This document shows positions 1 through 11,700 of a stretch of 64,000 nt of DNA, one piece after another. The notes under the pieces were generated by a model. It did no database searches, was not told the origin of the DNA, and worked only from the letters and a program-made list of their open reading frames with translations. Positions within the stretch are counted from its first letter, which is position 1, and each line of letters begins with the position of its first letter. Both the position numbers and the translations under genes were made by a program. The stretch lies in contig NZ_CP014675.1 of assembly GCF_001787335.1 (NCBI RefSeq), positions 186,001-250,000 of the forward strand, read 5' to 3'. This stretch comes from Kozakia baliensis (GTDB taxonomy: Bacteria; Pseudomonadota; Alphaproteobacteria; Acetobacterales; Acetobacteraceae).

Positions 1-340
1 CGGTTCCCGGACCACCGATCAGCACGACATTTTCAGCACGCTCGATGAAGTCCCCGCTATGGAGCTGGCGGACCATGGGCTCGTTGACCTGCGTATTGGC
101 AAAGGAGAACCCGGACAGGTCCTTGTAGGCAGGGAACCGGGCGGTCTTTGTCTGGTAGGCGATGGAGCGCACTTCGCGTTCGGCCAGTTCCGCCTTCAGG
201 AGTTGTGAGAGGATGGGGATGGCCGCCTCGAAGGCAGGTGCGCCCTGCTCGATGAGGTCAGCCGTGGCCTGGGACATGCCATACATCCGCAATCCACGGA
301 GCATGACGACAAGTGAAGCAGCGGCAGGATCATGACGCAT
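1..340 (-). CDS. istB: IstB-like ATPase, N-terminal part only (window edge)
   Basis: The 5' part of the IS21 helper ATPase; the rest lies beyond the window start. It corresponds to the first ~113 codons of the complete copy at 35936-36715 and ends within the Walker A region (GGPGTGKT). In IS21 elements IstB is an AAA+ ATPase that selects and remodels target DNA for the IstA transposase. The start is taken at the ATG at 340, which overlaps the 3' end of istA by about 11 bp and implies translational coupling. An ATG at 367 would add nine residues. Confidence 0.88.
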   Translation of the reverse strand, partial: MRHDPAAASLVVMLRGLRMYGMSQATADLIEQGAPAFEAAIPILSQLLKAELAEREVRSIAYQTKTARFPAYKDLSGFSFANTQVNEPMVRQLHSGDFIERAENVVLIGGPGT

Positions 341-1862
341 GGCGGCTGTCCCTTCGCAGGATGTCATACCGCCCTGTATCGGCGCACGGTTCATGTTCGA
401 GCACCAGGGCCTGTGGGGCATCGAGCCGGGGAACCACGGTTCTCTTGGCATCGATCAGGCGATGAAGCGTATTGAGAACATGGGTCTTGGTCGCCACGCC
501 ATCTTCAAGAGCCAGTTCAACCGCGCAGAGGACGGCCTGCTCATCATGCTGCAGCACCAGGGCCAGGATTTCAGCCATTTCCCGGTCGCCTCCAGGCCGC
601 CTGAGCAGTTGATCCTGCAGGGTCCGGAAGGCAGCTGGCAATTCGGTAAACGGCGCGCCATTGCGCAGGGCGCCCGGTTTGCGCTGGATGACCGCCAGAT
701 AATGCCGCCAGTCATACACCGTGCGGCCTGGCACACCATGCGAACGCGTGATGATCCGGTCATGCACGCACAGAACCCGCCCTTCGGCGATAATGCGCAG
801 CTTGTCAGGATAAACCCGCAGGCTGACCGGACGATTGGCAAAGGAGGCCGGCACGCTGTAGCGATTGCCTTCGAACTGGATCAGGCAGGTTGGTGAGACG
901 CGTTTGGTCTGTTCGACAAACCCGTCAAAGGGACGCCCCGGCACCATGAGGTGAGGACGCTCGCTGGCATGGACCTCGGCGATGCTCCGGGCCAGTTCGA
1001 TATGCTGCAGCCGTTCCCAGCAGTCCAGGCAGCGGGCTTCCAGCCAGGCATTCAGTGCCCCCAGATCAGGAAAGGCAGGCAGATCCTGCCAGATATGGCG
1101 TCGGGCATCCTGCACGGTCTTCTCGATCTGCCCTTTCTCCCATCCCGCTGCCGGATTGCAGAAGGTTGTCTCGAACAGATAATGGCTGGCCAGGGCCATG
1201 AAGCGCAGGTTGACCTGACGTGCCTTGCCAGAGCCAATCCGGTCCACGGCCGTCTTCATGTTATCAAAAATACCCCGCCGCGGCACGCCACCGAGCACGC
1301 GGAAGGCCTCGGTAAGCGCATCAAAAAGCATCTCGTGGGTCTGTAGGGGATAGGCCCTGAGTATGAAGGCCCGGCTGAAGGACAGTTTGGTGTGGGCAAC
1401 CTGCAGCTTGACGCGATGCCCGGCAATCACCGTCCAGTCCTCGCCCCAGTCAAACTGGAAGGCTTCCCCGGGCTGGAAGCACAGGGGCACGAAAACACCC
1501 CGGCCCGTTGTCTGGCGTGCCTGGTGCTGTTCGTGTTTCCACTGCCGGATGAAAGCAGCCACCCGTCCATAGGATCCATCATAACCCAGCGTCACAAGGT
1601 CTTCATACAACCGTCGCGCCGTGCGCCGGTTCTTGCGGGATCGGGCGGCTTCCAGAACCAGCCATCCTCTCAATTTGTCAGCAAACGGGTCCAGTCGGCT
1701 GGGACGTTCGGGGACCTGGAACCGCGGTTCAATGCTCTCTGCCCGGAGATATTTCCGGATCGTATTGCGTGACAGTCCTGTCCGGCGTTCGATCTCGCGG
1801 ATCGGAAGATGATCCCGGCGATGCCACCGGCGGATCACACTCAGAAGCTCCATGTCAATCAC
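330..1862 (-). CDS. istA: IS21-family transposase IstA
   Basis: A full-length 510-aa IS21 transposase. The N-terminus has a helix-turn-helix ([19 protein letters not shown], residues ~20-39). The DDE-type integrase core follows, with FQFDWGEDW (~140), IFDNMKTAV (~205) and the [10 protein letters not shown] stretch carrying the catalytic Glu (~245). It catalyses cut and strand transfer at the element ends together with IstB, whose gene overlaps its 3' end. It is identical in sequence to the copy at 36705-38237, so one of the two is recent or the pair is kept alike by gene conversion. The reading frame is intact and the element looks potentially active. Confidence 0.95.
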   Translation of the reverse strand: MIDMELLSVIRRWHRRDHLPIREIERRTGLSRNTIRKYLRAESIEPRFQVPERPSRLDPFADKLRGWLVLEAARSRKNRRTARRLYEDLVTLGYDGSYGRVAAFIRQWKHEQHQARQTTGRGVFVPLCFQPGEAFQFDWGEDWTVIAGHRVKLQVAHTKLSFSRAFILRAYPLQTHEMLFDALTEAFRVLGGVPRRGIFDNMKTAVDRIGSGKARQVNLRFMALASHYLFETTFCNPAAGWEKGQIEKTVQDARRHIWQDLPAFPDLGALNAWLEARCLDCWERLQHIELARSIAEVHASERPHLMVPGRPFDGFVEQTKRVSPTCLIQFEGNRYSVPASFANRPVSLRVYPDKLRIIAEGRVLCVHDRIITRSHGVPGRTVYDWRHYLAVIQRKPGALRNGAPFTELPAAFRTLQDQLLRRPGGDREMAEILALVLQHDEQAVLCAVELALEDGVATKTHVLNTLHRLIDAKRTVVPRLDAPQALVLEHEPCADTGRYDILRRDSRHAS

Positions 1863-1942
1863 TCCAAAAACCCCCAGCAGATGATGCCGGGGAGTGTGAA
1901 GGCATGGGTCAAATCTCGATGAAAATTTCCGCCCTACCCGGG

Positions 1943-4900
1943 TCAGTTCTCAGTGAAAATCAACAACCGATAGCCCTCCAAGCGCGGACGCAGACCCTCG
2001 GCGAAAAGCGCGTCGTAGGCGGTAAGGACTAGGCGGCGGGTCCGGTATTCGCCAAACTTGCGCTTCTCGTTCGATTTGAGGACGCGGAAGGTTTCGCTGG
2101 GGTAGTCTGCTCCCATGATGTCGGCCGGATCGAGGACGTAGCGCAGTTCGTCGCGGGTCAGGCCATAGGCGAGCGCGTACCAAGCGTCGAGTTCGGCCCG
2201 CAACTCAGCCCGACGGTCCTCGTCCCACTCAAAGGGTGCCCCCTCATAGCCCAGGTCACGCGCGAAGGGGGCCATCGAATGGCTGGTGTACGTCAGTTCC
2301 AGCACACGCGGGACGATAAAGGCAAGATCGGCCTCGGAGTATGCGGACGGGGGAAGGATAGGGAGTTGTTTCAGATAAGCATATGTTAGATGCAGTCCTG
2401 CCACTTTAGATCGGGCGCACATATCAAGCGTGAGAGCGTCAAAGTTTGCTAACAGCGCCGCAACCCTCTTAGGAGGTTGGGAACTGAAGACCAAAGGTGC
2501 TGTATGACCCACCGCTACGCGGGGAATTGCCGAAAAGATCGCTGTACGTTCATTTGTTGCCGATGTGACATCCTTGAACGCTAGCAACCATCTCCACGCC
2601 CAAGCAGGACTAATTCTTGCATGCATTTCGATATCGGGCACCCAATAAAAGGGCGCCGGTTCAAAATTCGGATCTTGGTATGCCGCTAACGGTGTCTCCG
2701 GCATGACGCGGTAACCGCGATCATCGCCCCGCAATCCATAATCACCGAAACGATGGTCAAAAAAGTTGAACATCTTCGCTTCGTAGAGCGGCACATAGCG
2801 CCCACCGCTATCGCGCAACCAATCAGAGCCCTCACGTTGAAAGCCCTCTTCCGCCAGCTGCACAGCTGTACGAAACAGATTGCTATCGCTGGTCATGTTA
2901 AATAAGCCCTGTCGAAACTCCAGCCCCCATGGATTACCCCCTTTCTGGCCATCCTCAATCAACACCGGCACACGGTTGTAAATACTCGCGGTTAGTTCCG
3001 CGTCATAGCGCGAACGAAAGACCGGGACGGTCTTCGTGTTCGGGTTAATCCGGGCGATCTCTTGCGGAGAGAGGGTGAAGCAGCGGCGCGCGTCTTCCAG
3101 TTGCGTGGGGTCTGTCAGGAAGAAGGCGAAGTCTGCCGCCGTAACGCCCGAACCGAGAGTGAGAAGGCAGAACTTAAAGCTGCGATGAACGCCGGGGAAC
3201 AACGGCACGCTGTTCTCGAAGTCGGTCAGCGCCACCAGTCTCTGCCCGCTCACCAGATGACCAAAGAACGGCGCGGTCGTGGCATCGGTGGCGATACCAG
3301 TGGGTACAATCAGGCCCGCGCGTCCGCCTTCTCGCGTCAGGTTCAGGAAATGCTCGGCGAACAGCGCATAGGTGTTGAGCTTACCACGCGCGGTCAGATC
3401 GAAACGACTACCTGCGCGAGCGAAGTCATTGATTGCCTCAAACCTTCGTTTGTCTCGCACGTACTCAGCGAAAATCTCGGGATGGGTATCGACAAGAGCT
3501 GCAATCGCCTTTTTGCGTACTGCTCCCTTCATCTCGGCAATGTCAGGAATACGGCTCTCGAAATATTCCTGCTCGCCAAGCTGCACGACTTCCCACGGAG
3601 GATTGCCCAGCACCACGTCAAAGCCACCCTTACCGATCATCACGTCCGGGAAGGCGAGCGGCCAGTGCAACAGGCGCGCAGCTTCGGATACTTCCAGCGT
3701 CGCGGCCTCCAGCGGGCCGTAGACCTGCCCGCCGCCGAGGCGCTTGCGCACATCCCCTGTCGTCGGTGCCATTCGCGCGCCGCAGCTGACAGGTAGCTCG
3801 GTCTTGGGCAGCAGGAAGGCGGCAACGTAGAGATCGCAGGCAACGTGGGTGGCCCAACGCGCCGGGTTGTTGCGCCACGCTAGGTAGGCCTCGCGCTTCT
3901 TTTCCACCTGGGCCAAGGTGTCCTCGGGCATCTTGCGGATCGCGCCCAGGTTCGTCGCCAATTTTGCCGGTGGCATCAAACCGCCGCCACCCGCGTAATC
4001 CAGCGTGCCCTGCCCGGCCTTCGCATCGCGGTTAGCCTTGAGGTAGTACTTCGCCGCCTTCTGGCTGTCCCCCATCAGCCGTTTGTACGCCTCGTCCGGG
4101 ATGCCTAGTTCCAGCGCGTCGAGGTCGAACACGCCCAGCAGCGCATCACCACAGCGGATGTTACCATCTAGGAAGCCTAGCGGCTTGCCCGGGGAAACGC
4201 TCTCGATCCACAGGGCCACCTTGGCAAGTTCAACTGCCATTGGGTTGCGGTCCACGCCGTGGATGCAGCGGCTGACGACATCCCGTAGAGCGGCCTGCGT
4301 CTCGGCCTTGCCGGCGTCCTCGTTGCGCAGGCGCGCCAAGCGGTCGGCCATGCGCCGGGCAGCGCCGAGCAAGAAGTGGCCCGATCCACAGGCCGGGTCG
4401 ATGACTTTGAGGTCAAGGATCGCGGCAATCTTGCCTTCCGGCGTGGAGGCCTCGATCTCAGCCTTCTCCAGCACCGGGTCAAGCGTACTGTCGAGCAGCG
4501 TCTCTACTAGGCTATCAGGCGTGTAGTAGCTGCCGCTGGTCTTACGAGCATTACCGCGCGCGTTGTCGTCGAGAGTGAAAACGTCGCTGGCGGTGAGTTG
4601 CGGAGTAATCTCCAGCAGGCCTTCGTAGACGCTGCCCAGTTCCTCGGTCTTGAGATCCCGCCAGTTGATGCGGTGCATGGCGCCACCGCGCATGATGAAA
4701 CCCAGATAGTGTAGCGCTGTCAGGAAGCGGCGATTGCTGATCCGCGCGCTGTTCATCAACGGCGTTGCGCCCGCCGCGAATAGACCGCCGAGCGCGGGGA
4801 GGCCAAGCAGTTCCTGCCCGTGCTCCAGGCTGCGCAGAGTGATCTTCATCGCCTCCCACGCATCGTGATGGGTATCGCGCACCACCCGGCGGCGAGCACG

Positions 4901-5917
4901 TTCACGCCAAAAGCCGAAGGAATAGCTGTCGCGATAGAGCGCCCGCGTCTCTTGCGCCACACGACCGGGGTGTAGCAGGTCGCGGTCCTCAGCGACGGCG
5001 AGAAAAATCAGGCGATAAGCGGTGCGCAGGAGTTCCTCGAAGAAAGCGGCGAGCGTGGCGTGGTCGGCCAGCTTTTCGCGCAAATCCGGGTTCGCCTCGA
5101 CAGCGCCCTGGCCGAGTGCCAACAGTGCCTCGCGCACGTTCTTGTAAAGATCAGCGCGGGCGGTTTCGCCCTGCTTAAGGCCTTCGGTGCGCCATTCTTC
5201 CAACGGGCAGTCGGATGGCGGCGCGCCTACTGCGCCGAAGCGGGTGGCATGGGTGAGTAGCCACCAAGCGGTGAAGTCAACAATCATCTCGCCCGCGAAG
5301 ATCGCGCCTAGGTCGGCTTCAATCCAAGCCGGACGCGTGAGGCTGGCGTTGTCTCGCATCAGCCGCACCTTATCGCCAGCGAAGACGAGGCCCCAGAGCG
5401 CATGGTCAGCGCTGTTGAGCCAGTCCTGCAGCAGAGAGACAGGGCTGCGCTTGACGCGACTGCCGCCTGCGCCGTCACCAAATTCGTGGGCTGAGAGGTT
5501 AAAAGCTTCTCGGTCGTCAGCGGGTGCGGCGGCGACGATGGGGACGCGCCCCTCCTTCGCCTCGCAGGCAAGGCGATAGCGGCGGTTGCCGTCGGTATGC
5601 TCGACGGGGCCGTTCAGTTCGTCGAAGCCGAAGCATTGCGTCAATAGGTCGTGCGCGAACTGGACAGTGTGTGCGACGGTCTTATGCTCGATCCTGCCGT
5701 AATCGGACCATAGCGCCTGGCCGATGCGGAAGTAGCGCGCGACCTCGTCATTCAGGCTCGTGCCGCGCGGGCAGTCATAGCTGGCGGCGAGCTTCGGAGT
5801 AACGGATGCACCGACAATTTTCTGCACCTGCTCGGGCGCGATCAGACCACCCTCAATGGCGACGGCATCAAGGCCGAGTTCGGCGGCGCGGGACAGGCGA
5901 TTGGCAATCCGGGCCAT
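1943..5917 (-). CDS. Eco57I/DrmMI-like N6-adenine DNA methyltransferase, 3' end replaced by IS21
   Basis: A 1324-aa protein, third gene of the DISARM-like operon. Methyltransferase motif I is visible as [11 protein letters not shown] (residue ~505) and the catalytic motif IV as GNPPW (~768), the NPPY/W signature of N6-adenine methylases of the Eco57I/type IIG/DrmMI class. A long N-terminal region and a C-terminal part of ~500 residues, probably for target recognition, flank the core. The ATG at 5917 shares its A with the TGA of the upstream SNF2 gene (TGATG), so translation is coupled. The last seven residues (LLIFTEN) and the stop come from the IS21 terminal repeat: native sequence ends at LEGYR (position 1966). 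The motif [11 protein letters not shown] shortly before the break often lies near the natural C-terminus of such enzymes, so possibly only a few residues are lost and activity could remain (inference). Predicted role: self-methylation in phage defence. Confidence 0.85.
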   Translation of the reverse strand: MARIANRLSRAAELGLDAVAIEGGLIAPEQVQKIVGASVTPKLAASYDCPRGTSLNDEVARYFRIGQALWSDYGRIEHKTVAHTVQFAHDLLTQCFGFDELNGPVEHTDGNRRYRLACEAKEGRVPIVAAAPADDREAFNLSAHEFGDGAGGSRVKRSPVSLLQDWLNSADHALWGLVFAGDKVRLMRDNASLTRPAWIEADLGAIFAGEMIVDFTAWWLLTHATRFGAVGAPPSDCPLEEWRTEGLKQGETARADLYKNVREALLALGQGAVEANPDLREKLADHATLAAFFEELLRTAYRLIFLAVAEDRDLLHPGRVAQETRALYRDSYSFGFWRERARRRVVRDTHHDAWEAMKITLRSLEHGQELLGLPALGGLFAAGATPLMNSARISNRRFLTALHYLGFIMRGGAMHRINWRDLKTEELGSVYEGLLEITPQLTASDVFTLDDNARGNARKTSGSYYTPDSLVETLLDSTLDPVLEKAEIEASTPEGKIAAILDLKVIDPACGSGHFLLGAARRMADRLARLRNEDAGKAETQAALRDVVSRCIHGVDRNPMAVELAKVALWIESVSPGKPLGFLDGNIRCGDALLGVFDLDALELGIPDEAYKRLMGDSQKAAKYYLKANRDAKAGQGTLDYAGGGGLMPPAKLATNLGAIRKMPEDTLAQVEKKREAYLAWRNNPARWATHVACDLYVAAFLLPKTELPVSCGARMAPTTGDVRKRLGGGQVYGPLEAATLEVSEAARLLHWPLAFPDVMIGKGGFDVVLGNPPWEVVQLGEQEYFESRIPDIAEMKGAVRKKAIAALVDTHPEIFAEYVRDKRRFEAINDFARAGSRFDLTARGKLNTYALFAEHFLNLTREGGRAGLIVPTGIATDATTAPFFGHLVSGQRLVALTDFENSVPLFPGVHRSFKFCLLTLGSGVTAADFAFFLTDPTQLEDARRCFTLSPQEIARINPNTKTVPVFRSRYDAELTASIYNRVPVLIEDGQKGGNPWGLEFRQGLFNMTSDSNLFRTAVQLAEEGFQREGSDWLRDSGGRYVPLYEAKMFNFFDHRFGDYGLRGDDRGYRVMPETPLAAYQDPNFEPAPFYWVPDIEMHARISPAWAWRWLLAFKDVTSATNERTAIFSAIPRVAVGHTAPLVFSSQPPKRVAALLANFDALTLDMCARSKVAGLHLTYAYLKQLPILPPSAYSEADLAFIVPRVLELTYTSHSMAPFARDLGYEGAPFEWDEDRRAELRAELDAWYALAYGLTRDELRYVLDPADIMGADYPSETFRVLKSNEKRKFGEYRTRRLVLTAYDALFAEGLRPRLEGYRLLIFTEN

Positions 5918-8715
5918 CAGTTCGACTCCGGAACGAGAATATAGAGGCCGATGACGTCGGCAGGCAGGACAGGCTCAACTTCGGTAGTGGCACCTTCGCC
6001 ACGGGTTGCAGCCTTCACGCGGTCGTGATCCTCGGAAAGTTGTTGGGCGCGCACCTTAGCGTAAGCGGCGATGGCAGGTTGGTAGCCCTCGATGCGGGTG
6101 AGCGCTGTGTTGATCTGGCGAGTAATAGCGGCGGGCTCGAGATTACCGCTGGCCTCCTTCTCCAGTAGCGCAAGCGCGTCGGCGCCCTGCGCAAAAGCCT
6201 CCGCGGTGCCGGAGGCGAAGGCGAGCGCAGTAGCTTCCTCGGCCAGCAAGGTTCGGCGGCCGCTCGTGGTCAGCTTGAAGCGCAAGCGCAGCAGCAGAAC
6301 GGTGGTGAGCGTGTCCGCCGCACGCGTGCGCCACGCCCCGCTTCGGCCAAGCGGTACCAGTCCTTCGACCGAAGCGGGGTCGAGCGCGCCTTCGGCCATC
6401 GTCTCGGCCAGCAGTGCGACAAGCGGATGGGTGCGGCCGACATGGGCAACTTCTGGCGGCAAGCTATCCTCAAAACCGATCAGGCGGGTACCCGTGAGGC
6501 GGCGAGCCGCAAGCCGCTCGCGCAGTTGCAACGGCATATCGGAGTAGTGGACACGCCAGTATGCACCCTGCTCGCCTAGCGGCTTGTCGAGGCGCAGGAG
6601 GGCGCGGCGGGTGAAACGGCCGACTTCTTCCGGCCCGCCCAGAAGCGCACGCAGGCGATGCCATTCGGGCAATACTTCGTCAGGCTTAAGGGCGGACTGA
6701 GCATAGCGCGTCTGGCTGCGGCGCGCATCGTCCTCGGCGTTCTTCCACTGATCGTCGAGCTTCTTTTCTGCATCGCCGAAGTCGAACATGCCCTGCGCAC
6801 GCGGCCTGCTGGAATGCAGCAACATCGCCTGCATCAGCGCGTTGGAGACACTGGCTGAATCCTCTGGCACCGGAACAACGACGCCGGTTTCCTTCTGGAT
6901 GCGCTCCATCTTGTCCTTGATAACCTTGATGACGGCGCCGTCAATGATTGAATTCTCGCCGAAAATCATCAACGACCACACTTCCGCCGCTTGCTGGCCA
7001 AAGCGATCTACGCGCCCGTCGCGCTGCTGGTGGCGCGTAGGATTCCAGTTAAGGTCGTAGTGGACCACGGCGTTGAACAGCGATTGCAGGTTGATGCCCT
7101 CGGACAGGCAATCGGTGGCGACGAGGATGCGCTCAGGGTGGCACTCCAGCGCTTCCACGCGGGCGCGGCGCTCCTCGGGGGTGAGGCGACCGGTGACGAC
7201 TTCGACCTTGTGCTTCTTGAATTGCGCCTGCAGCGCCGCGCCAACCGCCTCGGCAGTGTTGATGAAGCGACAAAAGATCACTGGCCGCGCACCTTTCTCC
7301 TTGGTCAGGTACGTAACCCAGCGAGTTAGCTCGCGAAGCTTGGGATCCTTGGCAAAGTTCTCGACCAACCCTTCCGCCTTGACGATCAATCCTCGCAGTT
7401 CGGCAGCATCCTCACTATCTAGCGCAGTGGCGGGTTCAAGATCGGTGTCAGCGAAGTCGCTTTCGTCGCTGTCGAACAGGATAGGTTTGAGCGCGTCCGC
7501 CTCGGCCATTCCGCCAAGCCGGTTGCGCAGTGCGCTAAGCGCGGCGGCGGGCGAGGAACCGACGCAGCGCATCAGTGCCAGCGTGCCCCAGAACGCCAGG
7601 CGGCGGCCCTTCTCACCATCGGCCCGATTGGCGACACCCACGCAATATTCCAGCACGTCCTCTTGGAAGTTCAAGAAATCGCCAGTCAGCGCGTAAGGCG
7701 CATCCTTCTTCATCGACGTGGCGAAAGCGCGGGCCTCACCCCATTTGTCGGCAATATCGGGACGACGACGCTGAACGAAGTGCTGGGCAAGGCGGCGACG
7801 ATAGCGCTCAACCGCATTAACGTCAGACACCTCTGGACCACTGGAAAGGTCAGGATGGAGCAAGCTGAGCAGACGCGCATAGGCGTCTTGATTACCGCTG
7901 TGCGGAGTTGCCGTGAGCAACAGAAGATGCCGCTCAGCCTTCTCCGCCAGCATCTCCAGCAGAGCGTAGCGCTGGTGTGTGCCCTTCTCGCTCCCCCCGA
8001 CGCAGGTGTGCGCCTCATCGACGATAACGAATTCAGGACAGGTCTGCGCAAAGCTGGCACGGCGACTGTCAGTTTTTATGTAGTCAAGGCTAACGACGGT
8101 GAAGGGATGGACAGCGAAGATCGTGTCGCCCGGCGCCAAGCCGCGCTCCAGCGAGCGGGCGCGGGCTGAGGTGACGGCGATTGCATCGATGTCAAACTTC
8201 TCGGCCAGTTCGCCCACCCATTGGTCAACCAAGTGCGGCGGGCAGAGCACGGCAAAACGGTCGATCTCGCTGCGGTCGAGCATTTCGCGCAGGATCATCC
8301 CCGCTTCAATGGTCTTGCCGATGCCCACGTCGTCGGCGATTAGCAGGCGCTTGACGTCAAGCCGCATCGCCATGAGCAGCGGCACTAGCTGGTAGGCGCG
8401 TGGCTCTACGCCTAAATGCGCGGCGCTACGGAAGGGCCCTGCCCCGCGCCGGAGCGACAGGCGCAAGGCGTCGGCCAGCATCCGCGCTGCGTCCTGCGTA
8501 TCGAGCTGGTCGAAGCGTGGCGGCGCGAACGTCGCAGACTGGACTGGGGTAGCCTCAAGAGCGGTAGCAATGACGATGGCGTCCTCTTCCGAACCTGACA
8601 GCGGTCGCACCCGCATCAACCCCTCGCCGGGCTTGCCCAGCACGATCCACTCGCGACCGCGTGCCTTGACGAGATCGCCGGTCTGGAATTCCCCAGTCTG
8701 GGAGGGGGCATTCAT
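5917..8715 (-). CDS. SNF2-family helicase, DrmD-like
   Basis: A 932-aa SF2 ATPase of the SNF2/RapA type. Motif Q region RAYQLVPLLMA is at ~110, Walker A DDVGIGKT at ~130, the DEAH box (VDEAH) at ~232 and motif III (LTATPHSG) at ~268. The helicase C lobe contains VIFCRFINTAE and the motif VI pattern QQRDGRVDRFGQ (~558). No nuclease domain is visible. It overlaps the upstream helicase gene by 4 bp (ATGA) and the downstream methyltransferase gene by 1 bp, so the three form one operon. In class 1 DISARM a SNF2-like helicase (DrmD) occurs with an adenine methylase and the DrmA/DrmB proteins, which is the closest named parallel. Predicted role: DNA translocation or remodelling during recognition of foreign DNA. 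Confidence 0.85.
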   Translation of the reverse strand: MNAPSQTGEFQTGDLVKARGREWIVLGKPGEGLMRVRPLSGSEEDAIVIATALEATPVQSATFAPPRFDQLDTQDAARMLADALRLSLRRGAGPFRSAAHLGVEPRAYQLVPLLMAMRLDVKRLLIADDVGIGKTIEAGMILREMLDRSEIDRFAVLCPPHLVDQWVGELAEKFDIDAIAVTSARARSLERGLAPGDTIFAVHPFTVVSLDYIKTDSRRASFAQTCPEFVIVDEAHTCVGGSEKGTHQRYALLEMLAEKAERHLLLLTATPHSGNQDAYARLLSLLHPDLSSGPEVSDVNAVERYRRRLAQHFVQRRRPDIADKWGEARAFATSMKKDAPYALTGDFLNFQEDVLEYCVGVANRADGEKGRRLAFWGTLALMRCVGSSPAAALSALRNRLGGMAEADALKPILFDSDESDFADTDLEPATALDSEDAAELRGLIVKAEGLVENFAKDPKLRELTRWVTYLTKEKGARPVIFCRFINTAEAVGAALQAQFKKHKVEVVTGRLTPEERRARVEALECHPERILVATDCLSEGINLQSLFNAVVHYDLNWNPTRHQQRDGRVDRFGQQAAEVWSLMIFGENSIIDGAVIKVIKDKMERIQKETGVVVPVPEDSASVSNALMQAMLLHSSRPRAQGMFDFGDAEKKLDDQWKNAEDDARRSQTRYAQSALKPDEVLPEWHRLRALLGGPEEVGRFTRRALLRLDKPLGEQGAYWRVHYSDMPLQLRERLAARRLTGTRLIGFEDSLPPEVAHVGRTHPLVALLAETMAEGALDPASVEGLVPLGRSGAWRTRAADTLTTVLLLRLRFKLTTSGRRTLLAEEATALAFASGTAEAFAQGADALALLEKEASGNLEPAAITRQINTALTRIEGYQPAIAAYAKVRAQQLSEDHDRVKAATRGEGATTEVEPVLPADVIGLYILVPESN

Positions 8716-11700
8716 GCGGGCACTCCAAGCGCCGCCGCCAGCGCGGGCGGCATAGTTTCGCCGGGCAGTTCCGGCAATTGAATGAGTTCACGCCCGATCG
8801 CCGCACAACGGGCGACGAGTTCGTGCGGCGCGGTTCCGGCAACGGCCATAACCATGTGGTCCGGCCAGCATAGCGGCCAAGTGACCCCGGCAATCGCCTC
8901 GGTCTTTGGCGCAGGCGCCTGCCAACCCGCCAATGCGACCCGCCACGGATCGTCGCCGGGTTCGCCAGAACCGGCCGGTACATCGGCCGGACGATCGCGA
9001 GCACAACGCGCCATGCGTTCGATGACATCGCGCACGACCTTGTCCTCGCGGTCGATCATCTCGTGGTCAGGCTGGTTATAGTAGGACAGCAGGCAGCGAT
9101 AGCAGCCGGCCACACAGGCATCCTCGCCGTCGTGAAGATGGCCGTCCGCAGCCCGCTTCAGGTGCATGAGGTCCAGTGCGACCTCGGCAATCCGTTGCCA
9201 GCGTTCAGGGCCGTCCATCAGCCGCTTGAGCACACCCGCGCCACCCTCGGCCGCCTCGTAGAGCAGGATCGCCTTGCGGTCTTCCTGCGTAGGCAGCGGC
9301 TCACCCAGCAGTTCGCCGGTTTCCAGCACATGCTCGGCCTCAATCGCTCGAATCAGCGCATGCTGCAACGTCGCCATTTGCGCAGTGGAAAGGCCCAGCC
9401 TCCGATCGAAGCGGATCAACAGTGCGTTCTTGGTGTCCTCCACCACCGGGACGATCGACTGGCGGCGGCCGACCTTGGGATCATCTTCGCCACCATCGTC
9501 GTCAGTCTCGGCATCCTTCAGCCAGCGCCCCGTCAGCGTGTCGATGTCAAAACCGGTATGCGCCTTCTCCTTACGCCGCCGCAGACCAAGATTAACGCGT
9601 GAGAGTTTTGTCTGCGGGCCATAGCACAACACCGCCAGCGGGCTTTCATCTGACTTGAGCAACAGATCTTCCTGCCGCCGAGGATCCCATTCGAAGATCG
9701 TGCGTAAATCGAAGCCACGCCGTTGACGGTCCTCATCATTAACTGTGATCCGCGCGCCGGGAACGGCATCGACATTCTCAATGCGATAGAGCTTGGCAAG
9801 GCGCCCTTCGTCGGTCAGCGAATCATCGCAGACTACACACCGTTCCTGCGTCTCGCTTTCGTGAGCAGCCCCGCATGACTGGCAGCATTTCATCGTCCGG
9901 GTGACGAGCGTGTTATCTTCGTTGCGCGACCCGGCAGGCAATTTCGCACGGTTGCAACGATAGGCCTTGCCTTCGTGATAGACGAGACTGTTCGGCCCGA
10001 ACTCGGCAATTGCCAGGAAGCGCGGACGCTGGAGCACAGTCGAGGTCTTGTCGGCATCGACGAAGGCATAGAGCGGTAGCCGCGGGAAGTTGTAGCCTGG
10101 CAGGAAGCCCTCGGTAGCGAGGTAGCGGTAGACGTAGAAGTCCGAACTTTGCGAGGACACCCCGCTCGCCAGCAGCTCCACCTGCTTGTCCGCGCCAATG
10201 TAACGCGCCCGGGCCTCGCGGCGCTCAGGTGCACTGAGCCCGGTGCGCTGGCTGACCCGGTGCGCTTCGTCACGGTCCTGGCAGGCCGAGCGGTAGAGTT
10301 CGCGCCAACGGCGGAACGCCGTGTCGAACGCCGCTACGCTCTTGCCCCACAAGTCGGCAACGAAGGCTACCGGATCGCCGATCTGCGGTGCACCTGCAGG
10401 CGGCAGGGCCGATGCGACGATTCTAGCCGCTCTGACCTCGGACGCCGTGTCGGCAGTTGCCGCAGCAAAGGCGCCCAGTGTCGTGGCCTTCACAGGCAGC
10501 CTTTCTGCTTCCATATCGAGATTGTCGGGGATCGACTTGCCCAACGATTCCTTCGCTGCCGCCAGCCATTCTGCATGGACGTGCGCAGAGAGCAGGTCGG
10601 CGTTGACCAGATCGATCGCCGGCGCCTTGACAATACCAGCGACGAGATCGATCCGTCTTTCAAAATAATACTGATCGTGCGGGCTCTGCGCCGCACAATA
10701 AGTCACAACGAGCGCTGCCTGCCCGCTGCGTCCAGCGCGGCCGGCACGCTGGGCATAGTTGGCTGGAGTTGGCGGGGCATTACGCAGATAGACGACGTTG
10801 AGCTGGGAGATATCGACGCCAAGTTCCATCGTTGGCGAACAGTAGAGTAGCGGCAAGAAATCACGCTTCTCGTTGATGACCCGCGCCTCACCTGCCATCT
10901 CCGCCATACGGGCTTTGTCGTTCACACCGAAGCGGAAACGGCATTCACGCAGCTCGCGCAGCAGCGCATCGACCTGCGCGGTATGCTCACGCGCCTCAAA
11001 AGCCATCGGCAGATCGCCAGGGGTGCCGAGACGTGCGGACACATCAGCATAGAGGCCCGTAAAAAAAGTGTTGCCCTTACCTTTATCTGGCTTGCCCGCG
11101 CCGGGTTTCAGCCTCACCGCGCCAGGCGCAAGCCGCCAGCCAGCCAGTTGTCCGACCGAGAACTGGCGCACCATCTGATGCTTCGCCGCCGCCGCCAACA
11201 TTGCCTCAAGCAAGGGCTCGCGGTCAGCAAGGGGAATTTCTACTCCCGCCAACTGCACCAGCCTGCGCGCCAATCCGCTGCGAGCCGAGACGCGCACCAC
11301 GCGGTCGTACTTGCTCGCCCGCAGTCCGATCACCAGCGTAGTGAGGAAATTGAGATCCTTGTACTGTTCCTCGGCGCTGATGGCCCAAGGGTCCTTAAGC
11401 ACGCTGCGCGACTTTTCGCTAACCTGGAGGAGTTCGGTCTGATCGAGCGCATCCACCGCCACCGCTAACCCCTGCCGCATCGCGTCAAACACTTCGTAGA
11501 ACATCATCCGCCGCGTCTCTGCCGGGATCGCCGCAAGCAACGCAAAGCCCCGGCGCTGCACGTGGGTCAGGCTTTCCTGATCTTTGCCGCTACAGCTTTC
11601 GTCATCTTCCGCCAGCATCGCCACGCCGGGATAGTCGACACGGATCAGATCGAGCTGGTCGAGGTTCGGATTGGTAAAGCGCCAGCCTCGCCGCAAGTCG

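Larger units (their letters stand above)
1..1965 (-). mobile_element. IS21-family element, copy 1 (truncated by window edge)
   Basis: The right-hand 1965 bp of an IS21-type element. It is laid out as in the complete copy at 35850-38340, shifted by 36375 bp, and the istA translations of the two copies are identical. The terminal repeat ending at 1965 reads ACCCGGGTCAGTTCTCAGTG and then AAAATCAACA, the mirror of the start of copy 2. The element lies against the 3' end of the methyltransferase gene, supplying its last codons and stop. The left end is outside the window, so a target duplication cannot be checked here. Confidence 0.93.
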
